From SZUA-320 sp963707875 (GTDB taxonomy: Bacteria; Gemmatimonadota; Gemmatimonadetes; Gemmatimonadales; GWC2-71-9), in contig CAVPRU010000001.1 in assembly GCA_963707875.1 (NCBI GenBank), positions 496,001 through 560,000 of the forward strand: 64,000 bases of DNA, read 5' to 3'. A program made the position numbers and the translations under genes. Below, in pieces: positions 44,442 through 53,192 of this stretch (positions within the stretch are counted from its first letter, which is position 1; every line of letters begins with the position of its first letter). The notes beneath the pieces were generated by a model. That model was not told where the DNA came from, made no database searches, and was given only the letters and a program-made list of their open reading frames with translations.

Positions 44442-45206
44442 ATGACCCGACGTCACACCCTGAGGGCAGCGGCCTGCCTCCTCACCGCCCCCCTGACCTC
44501 CCCGTTCCTCGGCGGGCCAGGGCTGGCCGCCCAGCAGTCGGTCGGCACCATCGTGGGACGGGTCATGGACAACGAGATGGGTGAGGGCGTCGCCGGTGCC
44601 ACCATCCGGGTCAAGGGGATCAGCGCCCTCATCACCTCGGATTCCACCGGCCGGTTCGTGGCCACCGGCCTCCCGCTGGGCGAGGTGGAGGTGACGGTGG
44701 TCGCCCTCGGCTACTCGACGCTCAAGCTCAAGCTCTTCCTCCAAGCTGAAGCCCAGCCGACGGAGCGGACCTTTGCCATGGAGTTCACAGGCGACAAGCT
44801 CCCGGACGTCGTCGTCCGGGTCCGGGCCGAACGGCTGGCCCCTCGCTATGTCGACTTCGAGCGACGCCGGGAGCGGGGACTCGGCGCCTACTACCGGTGG
44901 GACGAACTCCTGGCCCGCGGGTTCAACAGCGTGGGCGACGCCCTGCGCACCGTCCGGGGGGTCAGGATCGAGTGCAATCAGCAGACCTTCGAGTGCCTGG
45001 CGCGAATGTCCCGGGCCCCCAACTGCGAACCCACCTGGTGGATCGACGGAGTTGTCGCCCGGTCCTTCCACGAAAACACCCCGATTCGGGATCTCTACGG
45101 GATCGAAGTATACCGGGGCGCCGGCGAGATCCCCGGCGAGTTCGCGGGGTCCAACGCCGCCTGCGGCGTCATCGTGCTGTGGACCAAGTCCCGGCCCTAC
45201 CGCTGA
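44442..45206 (+). CDS. CarboxypepD_reg and TonB-plug protein without a barrel
   Basis: A 254-residue exported protein: signal peptide to about residue 30, a CarboxypepD_reg-like domain (GTIVGRVMDNEMGEGVAGAT, about 34-115), then a plug-like domain (GDALRTVRGVRIEC, WWIDGVVARSF, IYGIEVYRGAGEIPGEF in outline). No beta-barrel follows, and the stop is real, since the opposite-strand POT gene begins a short distance after. Plug-only proteins may modulate TonB transporters or be remnants. It has CAGGAG upstream of its ATG and is divergent from susC. Cys residues near the end (CNQQTFEC, APNCEP, AACG) could form disulfides. Confidence 0.78.
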   Translation: MTRRHTLRAAACLLTAPLTSPFLGGPGLAAQQSVGTIVGRVMDNEMGEGVAGATIRVKGISALITSDSTGRFVATGLPLGEVEVTVVALGYSTLKLKLFLQAEAQPTERTFAMEFTGDKLPDVVVRVRAERLAPRYVDFERRRERGLGAYYRWDELLARGFNSVGDALRTVRGVRIECNQQTFECLARMSRAPNCEPTWWIDGVVARSFHENTPIRDLYGIEVYRGAGEIPGEFAGSNAACGVIVLWTKSRPYR

Positions 45207-45219
45207 GGCCGGAGGGATA

Positions 45220-45244
45220 CCCGGGCCGCGCTAGTCGGCCCGGG
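45220..45244. terminator. Convergent GC-rich hairpin between plug protein and POT transporter
   Basis: CCCGGGCCG (45220-45228) and CGGCCCGGG (45236-45244) form a perfect 9-base stem with a 7-base loop that includes the POT gene's stop codon. There is no T-run, so termination strength is uncertain. Confidence 0.4.
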
Positions 45245-46757
45245 CCATCATCCGCTTGATCGGCCCGATCAGCAGGGCCATGACGACCCCGGCGAGGACC
45301 GCGTACCCGGTCACCGCACCGAAGATCGCCTCCCGGGTGAAGGTCTCGTACAGACTGGAAATCTGACCCCCGACGTAGTTCCCCACCGAACTGGCCAGGA
45401 ACCACACCCCCATCATCAGCCCCGAGACCCGGGCCGGCGCCAGTTTGGTCATGGCGCTCAGCCCCACCGGACTAAGCCACAGTTCCCCGATGGTGTGCAG
45501 CAGGTAGGTCAGGACCAGCCACATGGGGCTGACCTGGACTCCGTTCCGGGCCGCGACGGCCGCCCCGATCATCACCGCAAACCCCGCCGCCAGGAAGAAC
45601 AGGCCAACCGCGAACTTGGTCGGGCTCGATGGATCCCGGGGTCCGAGCTTGACCCAGAACGCGGCGAAGAGTGGCGCCAGGAGCACGATGTACAGGGCGT
45701 TGAGGGACTGGAACCAGCTGGCCGGGAAGCCCATCCCGAAGACGGAACTGCGGGTCGAGCGGTCGGCAAAGAGGTTGAGGGTGGAGCCCGCCTGTTCGAA
45801 CGCGGACCAGAACACCGCGGCGCCGAAGAAGAGCACCCCGATCACGATCAGCCGCTTCCGCTCTTGCGACGTCCAGCTGCTGGCCATGAACAGCCAGGCG
45901 AAGAACCCGACCACGATGACTGCCAGGAGCCAGCCGAAGGCCGCGGCCACCAGCTCCGCGGTGAAGGTGAAGAGCCCCTGCCTGGCCATGAGCACCAGCG
46001 CCGCGACCACGGCCAGCACGCCGACCACCCCGATCCAGAACTTCCGTCGGGTGGCCGCCTGTTCGGCCTCCGCCCCGGCCCCCAGCGCCACCTTGCCGGC
46101 GTCACCCATGTAGTGCCCGGTCACCAGATACTGCATCAGACCGAAGAACATCCCCACCGCCGCCGCCCCGAAACCGAAGTGCCAGGAACTCTCCGGCGAG
46201 ATCCCCCAGCCGGTGAGGATCCGGCGGAACCCGTCGGCCTGCGCCAGCCAGCCGCAGACGAGCGGACTGAAGAAGGCGCCCAGGTTGATGCCCATGTAGT
46301 AGATCGAGAACCCGGCGTCCCGCCGGACATCATCCTGGCGGTACAGCTGGCCGACCAGGGCGCTGATATTGGGCTTGAGGAGCCCGGTACCGAGCACCAC
46401 GCAGAGGAGCCCGAGGTAGAAGAAGATCTCACTCCCGGGCACCGCCAGCAGGATGTGCCCGGTCATGATGATCACGCCCCCGATAAAGACCGACCGCCGG
46501 AGCCCGAGAATCCGGTCGGCGATCCACCCGCCGGGCAGCGCCATCAGGTAGACCAACGCGGTGTAGGTCCCGTAGACGGCGCCCGCCTTGGCGGCGTCCC
46601 ACTCCAGTCCTCCCACCGCGATCGGGGTGGTCATGAAGAGGATCAGGATGGCGCGCATCCCGTAGTAGCTGAACCGCTCCCACATCTCGGTGAAGAACAG
46701 AGTGGACAGCCCCCGGGGGTGCCCGAAGAAGGCGGTATCGCTGTTGGTCGAAGCCAC
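45231..46757 (-). CDS. Proton-dependent peptide transporter, POT family (MFS)
   Basis: A 508-residue transporter with about 14 membrane helices. It begins with HPRGLSTLFFTEMWERFSYYGMRAILILFM, the classic POT start, and carries FSIYYMGINLGAFFSPLVCGWL (the PTR2 second signature) and the N-terminal ExxER-like motif (EMWERFSYYG) used for proton coupling. POT proteins import di- and tripeptides with protons. It complements the ABC peptide importer at 25-30 kb. It lies 26 bases after the coiled-coil gene upstream on the same strand; the pair may be one unit. Confidence 0.94.
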   Translation of the reverse strand: MASTNSDTAFFGHPRGLSTLFFTEMWERFSYYGMRAILILFMTTPIAVGGLEWDAAKAGAVYGTYTALVYLMALPGGWIADRILGLRRSVFIGGVIIMTGHILLAVPGSEIFFYLGLLCVVLGTGLLKPNISALVGQLYRQDDVRRDAGFSIYYMGINLGAFFSPLVCGWLAQADGFRRILTGWGISPESSWHFGFGAAAVGMFFGLMQYLVTGHYMGDAGKVALGAGAEAEQAATRRKFWIGVVGVLAVVAALVLMARQGLFTFTAELVAAAFGWLLAVIVVGFFAWLFMASSWTSQERKRLIVIGVLFFGAAVFWSAFEQAGSTLNLFADRSTRSSVFGMGFPASWFQSLNALYIVLLAPLFAAFWVKLGPRDPSSPTKFAVGLFFLAAGFAVMIGAAVAARNGVQVSPMWLVLTYLLHTIGELWLSPVGLSAMTKLAPARVSGLMMGVWFLASSVGNYVGGQISSLYETFTREAIFGAVTGYAVLAGVVMALLIGPIKRMMARAD

Positions 46758-46783
46758 CGGAACCTCTGGTGTTGAAGTGAGGG

Positions 46784-47302
46784 TCAGTCGTGCCGGCCGA
46801 GCTGCTTCTTGAGTGCCGCGAGCTGATCCCGGACCAGGGTCTCGCGGGCGTGACGGTCGAGTTCGACATCGACCCGTGCCCCCTCGGCGTCGTCCGAGGC
46901 CGGGGGCGGCGCGCCGGCCCGGATCCCGGCCCGGGCCTGCCGGTATTCCTGGCTGAACTCCGCCAACTGGCGGTCGGCCATGGCGAGTTCATCCCGCTGC
47001 ACCTCGAGCTTGCGCTCCAGCAGCTGGACCCGCTCCCGGTGTTTGACGATCCAGATCTCGGCCAGCGCCGAGGTCTCCTGATCACCAATCCCGGCGGCCA
47101 GGGTGCCCCGGCGCTCCGCATCGGCCAGCCGCACCCGCTCGCCATCCAGCTCGCGGGTGGTGGTGCCGATCGCCTCCCGCAGTTGGGCGACCGCGACCTT
47201 GGTATCGAGCATCGCCTGGTACAGCCCGTCCGCGTAAACCCGGGAATCGCCAGCCGAGGCGAGGAGCTGTTCGAGGCGCGCCTTGAGGCTCTCGAGCGAC
47301 AT
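46784..47302 (-). CDS. Coiled-coil protein of unknown function
   Basis: A 172-residue soluble protein with two long amphipathic helices rich in Glu, Arg, Leu and Ala (about residues 1-60 and 75-125), predicted to form a coiled coil, then a Pro/Ala linker and a final helix ending in LKKQLGRHD. No domain is recognised. It might be a small scaffold or a PspA-like helical protein, but the helical spacing is not diagnostic. It is transcribed toward the POT gene and diverges from a lipoprotein gene at 47378. Confidence 0.65.
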   Translation of the reverse strand: MSLESLKARLEQLLASAGDSRVYADGLYQAMLDTKVAVAQLREAIGTTTRELDGERVRLADAERRGTLAAGIGDQETSALAEIWIVKHRERVQLLERKLEVQRDELAMADRQLAEFSQEYRQARAGIRAGAPPPASDDAEGARVDVELDRHARETLVRDQLAALKKQLGRHD

Positions 47303-47377
47303 CGAGCGTCGGTCCCCCGTGAAGTCGTCAGCAATGTTAGTTTATCGACGGCGATCCGGCCACCAGGAGACCCCCCC

Positions 47378-47857
47378 ATGCCCCGCCACTTGTTCATCAC
47401 CGGACTTCTCCTCACCGCCGCCTGCGGGAACGGTGGGGACGCGGCCTGCGGCATCACCGCCGTGGCCGGCGCCACCGTCCTGCTCGACCAGTTCAGCACC
47501 CCGCGGCGGGCCCTTTCCGGTGCCCCGGTTACCGCCCCCGAATTCATCCCGGTCCGGGTGGCGGCCGGACCCGCACTCCGGGGATTCGTCTCCCTGGTCG
47601 AATCCGGATGGGCCGTGACCCTGGAGGGCGACCTTCCGGCCAACAGCCCCGCCGGATTCGGAGTGCTCGTCCTGGACGGGAACGGCAAGCCTCGGGGCAT
47701 CATGCTCTACAGCGGGAGCCAGGTGGCGGGTGCCCCGGTCATCGGGGTAATCCGCACCGGCGGTGAGGAAGTCCCCCTCCTGGGCATTCGGGCCGACGTG
47801 GCCGGACTGGAAGCCCCCGGATGCCCCTTCTTCCCCGACTCTCTCGCCGGCCCTTGA
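47378..47857 (+). CDS. Small lipoprotein of unknown function
   Basis: A 159-residue protein with a lipoprotein signal (LLLTAACGNGG, Cys16) and a beta-rich soluble domain. The mature part contains ACGITAVAGATVLLDQF and a final GCPFFPDSLAGP, with Cys residues that could pair. No family is recognised. The ATG at 47378 is preferred because the frame further upstream is antisense to the coiled-coil gene. It stands alone between divergent and downstream genes. A possible -10 (TATCAT at 47895) belongs to the next gene. Confidence 0.65.
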   Translation: MPRHLFITGLLLTAACGNGGDAACGITAVAGATVLLDQFSTPRRALSGAPVTAPEFIPVRVAAGPALRGFVSLVESGWAVTLEGDLPANSPAGFGVLVLDGNGKPRGIMLYSGSQVAGAPVIGVIRTGGEEVPLLGIRADVAGLEAPGCPFFPDSLAGP

Positions 47858-47894
47858 GCCGGCCCGGCGTGCTGCAACAGCCCGGCTTGGGCGT

Positions 47895-47900
47895 TATCAT
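47895..47900 (+). promoter_or_regulatory. TATCAT -10 element upstream of the glycosyltransferase
   Basis: Five of six matches to TATAAT, 28 bases before the GTG at 47929. No matching -35 is seen. The same TATC-type element recurs upstream of several genes in the window. Confidence 0.35.
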
Positions 47901-47928
47901 AGAGTATGACGCAACCGACTGACCTCTC

Positions 47929-48666
47929 GTGATTTACGTGTGCATTCCGGTCCGCGACGAAGCCCCGACCATCGGGCTCGTCCTGTGGAAGATCCGGCAG
48001 GTCTTTTCCGAGCTGGGCCGGGAATACCAGATCCTCGTCACCGACGACGGGTCCCGGGATTCGACACCCGCCGTGCTCACCCCGTACCTCAACGTGCTCC
48101 CGCTCACGGTGCACACTCATCCCGAGCCGCTCGGCTACGCCGCGACGGTGGAGTCGCTCCTCCGCATGGCGCTCGACCGGACCGACCGACCCCGGCGCGA
48201 TGCGGCGGTCCTGGTGCATGCCGACTTTGCCCATGGCCCCGAGTTCCTCCCCGAGATCATCCGGCGACTCGACAGCGGTGCGGATCTGGTGGTCGGTGAG
48301 GGCCAGCTGACCGGACAGCCAATTCGGGGAATCCGATGGCTCCGACGGTGGGCCCCGCTGCTGGTGCCCTCCGCCATCCGGGTGACGGGCGTGCGGGATA
48401 TCGTGTCGGGGTTCATGGCCACCCGGCTGAGCTGCCTTCGTCTCGCGCTGGATCGTCGGCCGGGCCGACTGCTGACCACGGAGGGCTGGGCCGCCAACGC
48501 GGAGTTGATCGGCCGCCTCGGGGCCGAAGCCAGGCGGGTCGAGTCGGTCTCGGTGGTCGAACGCCATGACCTCCGCCACCGGGCCAGCCGGATCGACCCG
48601 TGGAGCACCGCCCGAGCCCTCTGGGCCGCCCGCCCCGCCCTTCGCGCCGCGGCCACCCCGAGATGA
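47929..48666 (+). CDS. Family 2 glycosyltransferase
   Basis: A 245-residue GT-A-fold glycosyltransferase. The nucleotide-sugar pocket begins with IYVCIPVRDEAPTIGLVL, the variable acidic pair is VTDDGSRDST (about residue 39), and the metal-binding acid is in LVHADFAHGPEFLP, where the usual DxD is replaced by HADF. VVGEGQLTGQ fits a dolichyl-phosphate-mannose-synthase or polyprenyl-phosphate hexose transferase-like branch. No membrane helix. GTG start; a TATCAT -10 lies upstream. Overlaps a DUF3108 gene by four bases. Confidence 0.85.
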   Translation: MIYVCIPVRDEAPTIGLVLWKIRQVFSELGREYQILVTDDGSRDSTPAVLTPYLNVLPLTVHTHPEPLGYAATVESLLRMALDRTDRPRRDAAVLVHADFAHGPEFLPEIIRRLDSGADLVVGEGQLTGQPIRGIRWLRRWAPLLVPSAIRVTGVRDIVSGFMATRLSCLRLALDRRPGRLLTTEGWAANAELIGRLGAEARRVESVSVVERHDLRHRASRIDPWSTARALWAARPALRAAATPR

Positions 48667-49424
48667 CCCGGACCGGACCGGCGATCTTCGCCCTGGTTGC
48701 CCTGCTGGCGACGCCACTCCTGGCCCAGAGTGAGGCGTATCCGTTCGGAGTCGGCGAGCGATTCCAGTACTCAGCCAAGCTCGGGTTCCTCCGGCTTGGC
48801 ACCGGCACCATCCAGGTGGCCGGCGTCGATACCGTCCAGAGCGTCCCGAGCTTCATCTTCCGGTTCTCGCTGGTGGGCGGCAACATGCTCTACCGGATCA
48901 ACAGCGTCCTCGAATCCCGGACCGGGATCGCAGACTTCCGGTCTCGCCGGTTTACCCAGGACAACAACGAGAACGGCAGGATCTTCGAGCGGCACTATGA
49001 CATCTACCCCGACAGCGGCTTCTACCGGCTGGAGGGTTCTCCGGACCCGCAGCCCAGCGTCGATCGCCCGCTCGACGACGCCGCATTCCTGTACTTCGTC
49101 CGGTCCTTCCCGCTCCAGGTCGGCAAGACGTACGAGCTCGACTACTACTTCCGGAAAGAAAAGAACCCGCTCCGGATCACGGTCGAGAAGCGGGAGCAGA
49201 TGGAACTGCCGGATGGAACCAAGGTCGCCTGTCTGGTGGTCCGTCCCGTGATGGGGGACCGGGGCATGTTCGCCGAGCGGTCGGATGCCCGGATCTGGCT
49301 CACCGATGATGCCCGGCGGATCCCGGTGCAGATCCGGACCAGGTATCCGTTCGGGACCGTCATCCTTCGGCTGGAGGAGATGGCGCTGGTCAGCCCCACT
49401 CCTCGACCCGCGGGGGCCCGCTAG
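48663..49424 (+). CDS. DUF3108 periplasmic protein
   Basis: A 253-residue exported protein, with a signal peptide (LVALLATPLLA-QSE) and the DUF3108 pattern: FGVGERFQYSAKLGFLRLGTG near the mature start, a YRINSVLESRTG segment, then LRITVEKREQMELPDGTKV and an ending in IPVQIRTRYPFGTVILRLEE. DUF3108 proteins are beta-barrel-like lipid- or polysaccharide-binding candidates in the periplasm. Starts in the stop of the glycosyltransferase (ATGA), so the pair may act on one glycan. Confidence 0.85.
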   Translation: MTRTGPAIFALVALLATPLLAQSEAYPFGVGERFQYSAKLGFLRLGTGTIQVAGVDTVQSVPSFIFRFSLVGGNMLYRINSVLESRTGIADFRSRRFTQDNNENGRIFERHYDIYPDSGFYRLEGSPDPQPSVDRPLDDAAFLYFVRSFPLQVGKTYELDYYFRKEKNPLRITVEKREQMELPDGTKVACLVVRPVMGDRGMFAERSDARIWLTDDARRIPVQIRTRYPFGTVILRLEEMALVSPTPRPAGAR

Positions 49425-49442
49425 GACGGGCGGCTCCGACCG

Positions 49443-49886
49443 GTGACCGCCCGGATCACGGGCTTCGGGCTGGCCCTCGGCCTCGGCTTGGCGGCCTGCC
49501 GGTCCGCCGCCCCACTCGGGGGGATTCCCGTGGCCGTGCCTGACGACCGGTTGAGTGATCTGGTGGCAGCCGCTCTGGAAGCGGATACCCGACTGGACGT
49601 GCCCGATTCGCTATACGCCTCGAATGCCACCATCATCGCCAACGGAAGGCCGCGGGTGGCCCCACCCCGATACGCCGCCATCGGTGTCGGGGGTTCGGTC
49701 GCCGTCACTTCAACCCGGTTCGAAGTTCGGTCCGGAGTGGCGTGGGCGTTCGTGGAGTACCGCTACCTCTCCGCGGGAGCGGAGTCGGTCAGGGAGGGAA
49801 CCGCCACGGTGGTGCTGATTACCGAGGGAGGGGCATGGCGAATTCGCCACGCCCACTCCTCGATGCCCGGCGGGGGACCCGACTAA
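49443..49886 (+). CDS. NTF2-like (SnoaL/DUF4440) lipoprotein
   Basis: A 147-residue lipoprotein (LGLAACRS, Cys19) with an NTF2-like fold pattern. The mature part has a helix starting LSDLVAAALEAD, then YASNATIIANGRPRV and a strand set ending WAFVEYRYLS and VVLITEGGAWRIRHAHSS, as in DUF4440/SnoaL domains. Catalytic residues are not obvious, so it is probably a small-molecule or protein-binding domain. GTG start 18 bases after the DUF3108 stop; its stop overlaps an opposing gene by four bases. Confidence 0.75.
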   Translation: MTARITGFGLALGLGLAACRSAAPLGGIPVAVPDDRLSDLVAAALEADTRLDVPDSLYASNATIIANGRPRVAPPRYAAIGVGGSVAVTSTRFEVRSGVAWAFVEYRYLSAGAESVREGTATVVLITEGGAWRIRHAHSSMPGGGPD

Positions 49887-50092
49887 TCAGCTTCGGACGG
49901 GTTGCCCTTGATGGTGTCCCGCACCCGGTCGGCCGTGCCGGGAGAGAAGATCCGGAGTACCATATAGAACAGGAACCCGAGGAAGGCCAGCCAGAGCAAT
50001 GTGCCGAGGAGCCCCCAGACAAAGCCGAGTAGCTTGAGACCCAGCAGCACCACGGCAGCAAAGACGGCGTAACCTGCTACACTGCGGACCAT
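49883..50092 (-). CDS. Small hydrophobic membrane protein
   Basis: A 69-residue protein with two hydrophobic segments (about residues 5-25 and 27-47) separated by a Gly-Leu-Leu-Gly turn, then an acidic/polar tail ending RVRDTIKGNPSEAD. The ATG at 50092 follows a GGAGG ribosome site. It resembles small stress-type membrane proteins in outline only. It is divergent from thiO, with about 90 bases between the starts. Confidence 0.6.
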   Translation of the reverse strand: MVRSVAGYAVFAAVVLLGLKLLGFVWGLLGTLLWLAFLGFLFYMVLRIFSPGTADRVRDTIKGNPSEAD

Positions 50093-50181
50093 AGGTGTTT
50101 CCTCCTCCAAGGGCCGGCGGATGGTGCCGGGAATGTCGGTCCATACGGGCAACGTTTCAAATAGTTTCGTAGGGGAGATAA

Positions 50182-51285
50182 GTGTCTGTCAATCCTGATG
50201 TTCTGATAATAGGTGGTGGCGTCGTCGGGGCGGCCTGCGCCAGGGAACTGGGGCTGGCTGGCCAGTCCGTGACGGTTCTCGATCCCGGCGGCTTCAGCGG
50301 CCAGGGGTGGCAGGCGGCGGCTGGCCTTCTGGCCCCACAGATCGAAGGCGCTTCGGACGAGACGATGCTGGGCATCGGCGTCGCCGGGCGGGAGTACTAT
50401 GTGAGCCATCGGGAGGAACTCGAGACCACCAGCGGCATCGAAATCGGGCTTACGGTGGGGGGCATCGTCCGGCTGGCCACCACCGAGACCGACGCCGAGC
50501 GGCTCAGGGAACAGGTGGCGCTTCAGCGGCAACACGGGCTGTATTGCGAGTGGCTGGATGAGGACGAAGTGAGCGACCGGTGGCCATGGCTGGCCCGCGG
50601 TGCCGGAGCCTTCCTGGCTCCGACCGACGGGGCCCTGGACCCCTCGCGTCTGGTCCAGGCCCTCATCGTGGACGGAAACCGGCTGGGGGTGCGCCGGGTG
50701 GAAGACCGGGCCTCCGGCCTGATCATTCGCCAGGGCCGAGTACTGGGCGTCCGGGGTCGGCAGGAGTACCACGCGGGCCAGGTTCTCATCGCGGCCGGGG
50801 CCTGGTCGGGCCGGATCGAGCAACTCCCTCGCCCCCTCTCGGTGGAGCCAGTGCGGGGGCAGATGCTGGCGTTTGATCGGCCACGGTCCCTGGAGGACTT
50901 CATCGCCTATGGCCGAGGCCATTACCTCCTCACTCGGGGCCAGGAAGTCATCGCCGGTTCCACCATGGAGCACGCCGGCTTCTCGCCCGAGGTAACGGAG
51001 GATGGCATTTCGGGCATCCGTGAGGCGGCAATCGGGGTCTGCCCCGCGCTGGCCGATCTCAAGATCTCGCGCACCTGGGCCGGGCTCCGTCCCGGCACCC
51101 CGGATGGCCTCCCCATCATCGGCCCGGAACCGGAGACCCCCGGGCTGTGGTACGCCACCGGTCACGGCCGGAACGGGGTGCTGCTCGCCGGCGTTACCGG
51201 AGTCATGATCCAGCAGCTGATGGCCGGCGAGGCGACACTCGATGGCGCCACCGATTTCCGCCCCGAACGATTCTGGAGCCGCTGA
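50182..51285 (+). CDS. thiO: Glycine oxidase-like FAD-dependent amine oxidase
   Basis: A 367-residue DAO-type flavoprotein. The FAD dinucleotide loop is LIIGGGVVGAACARELG (residues 8-24) and ends with DP; a second FAD contact is at RTWAGLRPGTPDGLPIIG, and the C-terminus has YATGHGRNGVLLAGVTG. The size and the C-terminal loop match ThiO, which oxidises glycine to iminoacetate for thiazole synthesis; other small D-amino-acid oxidases are possible. GTG start with AGGGGAG. No other thi gene is visible. A DUF1684 gene follows after two bases. Confidence 0.85.
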   Translation: MSVNPDVLIIGGGVVGAACARELGLAGQSVTVLDPGGFSGQGWQAAAGLLAPQIEGASDETMLGIGVAGREYYVSHREELETTSGIEIGLTVGGIVRLATTETDAERLREQVALQRQHGLYCEWLDEDEVSDRWPWLARGAGAFLAPTDGALDPSRLVQALIVDGNRLGVRRVEDRASGLIIRQGRVLGVRGRQEYHAGQVLIAAGAWSGRIEQLPRPLSVEPVRGQMLAFDRPRSLEDFIAYGRGHYLLTRGQEVIAGSTMEHAGFSPEVTEDGISGIREAAIGVCPALADLKISRTWAGLRPGTPDGLPIIGPEPETPGLWYATGHGRNGVLLAGVTGVMIQQLMAGEATLDGATDFRPERFWSR

Positions 51286-51287
51286 CC

Positions 51288-52154
51288 ATGTCCTTTCCGA
51301 CGGTTCGGGTGGGGGCGTTGGTCACGTCCGCCACTCTGGTGCTCTCCATCAACGTCGGGCTCGCCCAGTCGCCGGCAGCCTCGGTGGCCGCCGAACGGGC
51401 CGCCTTTCAGGAGTGGCTGGTCGGGTCTCCCAACTCGCCATATGCCGTGCAGGCCCACCGCCGGATCGGGACCGGGCTGGTGCTCGGGCCGGCGGGCGCG
51501 GACGTGCCGCTGGAGGGAATCGCCCGCCATGAGGTCGCGGAGCGGGCCGGGGTTGTCCGGCTCCACGGCGGGGGTCAGGAGCGGGTCCTTCCCCGCGCCC
51601 GCCAGGTAACGCTGGGCAGCTATCGGATCGAGGTTGCCGGCTCGGCTGGACGCAACGTCCTGGTGGTGTACCGGGCCACCCCGCGGGACCCCAAGCCACC
51701 GACCTGGTACGACTACGACCCGGGCTACGATCTCATCGTCCAGCTGACGCCTCCCACCTCGCCGCGGACCCGGCGAATTCTCGCCGCCGACGGCCTGGAG
51801 GTGGAGGCCAGCGATGCTGGAACGGTGGCCGTCAGCCTCGGGGGAACAACCACAGGGTTGAGTGTCATGCGGGTTCCCGATCCCACTGGTGAGGAATCCG
51901 AACTGGAGATCTACTTCCGCGATGAGACGAACGGTCGCGGCAGCTATCCTGCCGGGCGGTTTGTCACCCTGATCCCACTCGGCGGCGACCGGTACCGACT
52001 GGATCTCAACCGGGCCCGGAACCCGTTCTGCGCCTACAGCCCGGTCTATGCGTGCCCCCTCCCCTGGAGAGGCAATCTCCTGCCGGTGGCCGTCGAGGCC
52101 GGAGCCCGCTACGCTGGCGGGGGCCTGGAACTCCCGGCCGAGCCCCTTCCCTGA
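51288..52154 (+). CDS. DUF1684 exported protein
   Basis: A 288-residue protein with a signal peptide (LVLSINVGLAQS) and the DUF1684 signature: RYRLDLNRARNPFCAYSP, then YACPLPWRGNLLPVAVEAGAR near the C-terminus. Mid-domain strands end in a DPGYDLIVQLTPP segment. DUF1684 proteins are small-molecule-binding or flavin-like folds of unknown role. It starts two bases after thiO stops, so is co-transcribed; a functional link is possible but unproven. Confidence 0.85.
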   Translation: MSFPTVRVGALVTSATLVLSINVGLAQSPAASVAAERAAFQEWLVGSPNSPYAVQAHRRIGTGLVLGPAGADVPLEGIARHEVAERAGVVRLHGGGQERVLPRARQVTLGSYRIEVAGSAGRNVLVVYRATPRDPKPPTWYDYDPGYDLIVQLTPPTSPRTRRILAADGLEVEASDAGTVAVSLGGTTTGLSVMRVPDPTGEESELEIYFRDETNGRGSYPAGRFVTLIPLGGDRYRLDLNRARNPFCAYSPVYACPLPWRGNLLPVAVEAGARYAGGGLELPAEPLP

Positions 52155-52201
52155 GTCCATCGACGCGGGCCCGGTCCTTCGCTCAGAGCCGTTGGCCTGA
52201 C

Positions 52202-52244
52202 TAGATTTATGGCTCTCTTGGACCCTGGCTCCAGCCTCAGGAGG
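52202..52244 (+). promoter_or_regulatory. Promoter and ribosome site of the lipA-pdh operon
   Basis: TAGATT (52202-52207, four of six) preceded by TTCGCT 18 bases upstream forms a weak promoter. AGGAGG (52239-52244) is a perfect Shine-Dalgarno sequence six bases before the TTG at 52251. The predicted start falls after the ATG at 52209, which argues against that ATG. Confidence 0.5.
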
Positions 52245-52250
52245 AACCCG

Positions 52251-53192
52251 TTGGCGCTGCCGCTGGTACAGCTCACCCGCACTTCCGCGACCCCGGCCCC
52301 GAGGTCGGTGGTATCCCCGTCGGTCCGGAAGCCGGGCTGGCTCAAGGTGAAGGCACCTGGCGGCACCAACTACCTGCGTCTCAAGGCGATGATGCGGGAG
52401 TTGGGGCTGCACACGGTGTGCGAGGAGGCGCGCTGCCCCAACATCGGAGAGTGCTGGGATCATCAGGCCGCCACCTTCATGATCCTGGGCGATGTCTGCA
52501 CCCGGAACTGTGCCTACTGCGCCGTCTCCCACGGAACGCCGAAGGCCTTCGACCCGCTGGAGCCGGTCCGCCTGGCCGAAGCGGTCGTGGCGATGCAGCT
52601 CCAGCATGTGGTCATCACCTCGGTGGACCGGGACGACCTTCCCAACGGTGGCGCCGAGGCCTTTGCCGGATGCATCACCGAGATCCATGACCGGCTGCCG
52701 GACACTTCGGTCGAGGTTCTGATTCCCGACTTCAAGGGCTCCGAACGAGCCCTGCAAATCGTGATGGATGCCCGGCCGGACATCCTGAATCACAATCTCG
52801 AGACCCCGGAACGACTATACGGCATGGCTCGGCCCGGCGGCCGGTACCCGCGGGCCCTGCAGCTGCTGGCGGCCGCCCGGCGGATGGTGCCGGACGGACT
52901 GACCAAGTCGGGGATCATTCTGGGAATGGGGGAACAGTGGGATGAGGTTCTGGAGGCGATGCGGGACCTCCGCCGGAGCGACGTCAACATCCTGACCCTG
53001 GGCCAATACCTGCGGCCGACCGACGGCCACCTGCCGGTGGTCCGGTTCTACGCCCCCGACGAGTTCACCGAGCTCCGGGAGGCGGGAATCCAAATGGGGT
53101 TTGACCACATCGAGGCCAGCCCGCTGACCCGCTCCTCCTATCACGCCTGGGAGCAGGTCGACAAGGCCAGGACGGCCAGGGCCACGGCATGA
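52251..53192 (+). CDS. lipA: Lipoyl synthase
   Basis: A 313-residue radical-SAM enzyme that inserts two sulfurs into protein-bound octanoyl groups. Both iron-sulfur sites are intact: the auxiliary cluster Cys57, Cys62 and Cys68 (CEEARCPNIGECW), and the radical cluster Cys83, Cys87 and Cys90 (CTRNCAYC). The family's C-terminal Ser-type ligand region, ASPLTRSSYHA, is present. I choose TTG 52251, which sits six bases after a perfect AGGAGG, over ATG 52209, which lies upstream of the likely transcript start. Overlaps pdhA by four bases. Confidence 0.95.
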   Translation: MALPLVQLTRTSATPAPRSVVSPSVRKPGWLKVKAPGGTNYLRLKAMMRELGLHTVCEEARCPNIGECWDHQAATFMILGDVCTRNCAYCAVSHGTPKAFDPLEPVRLAEAVVAMQLQHVVITSVDRDDLPNGGAEAFAGCITEIHDRLPDTSVEVLIPDFKGSERALQIVMDARPDILNHNLETPERLYGMARPGGRYPRALQLLAAARRMVPDGLTKSGIILGMGEQWDEVLEAMRDLRRSDVNILTLGQYLRPTDGHLPVVRFYAPDEFTELREAGIQMGFDHIEASPLTRSSYHAWEQVDKARTARATA

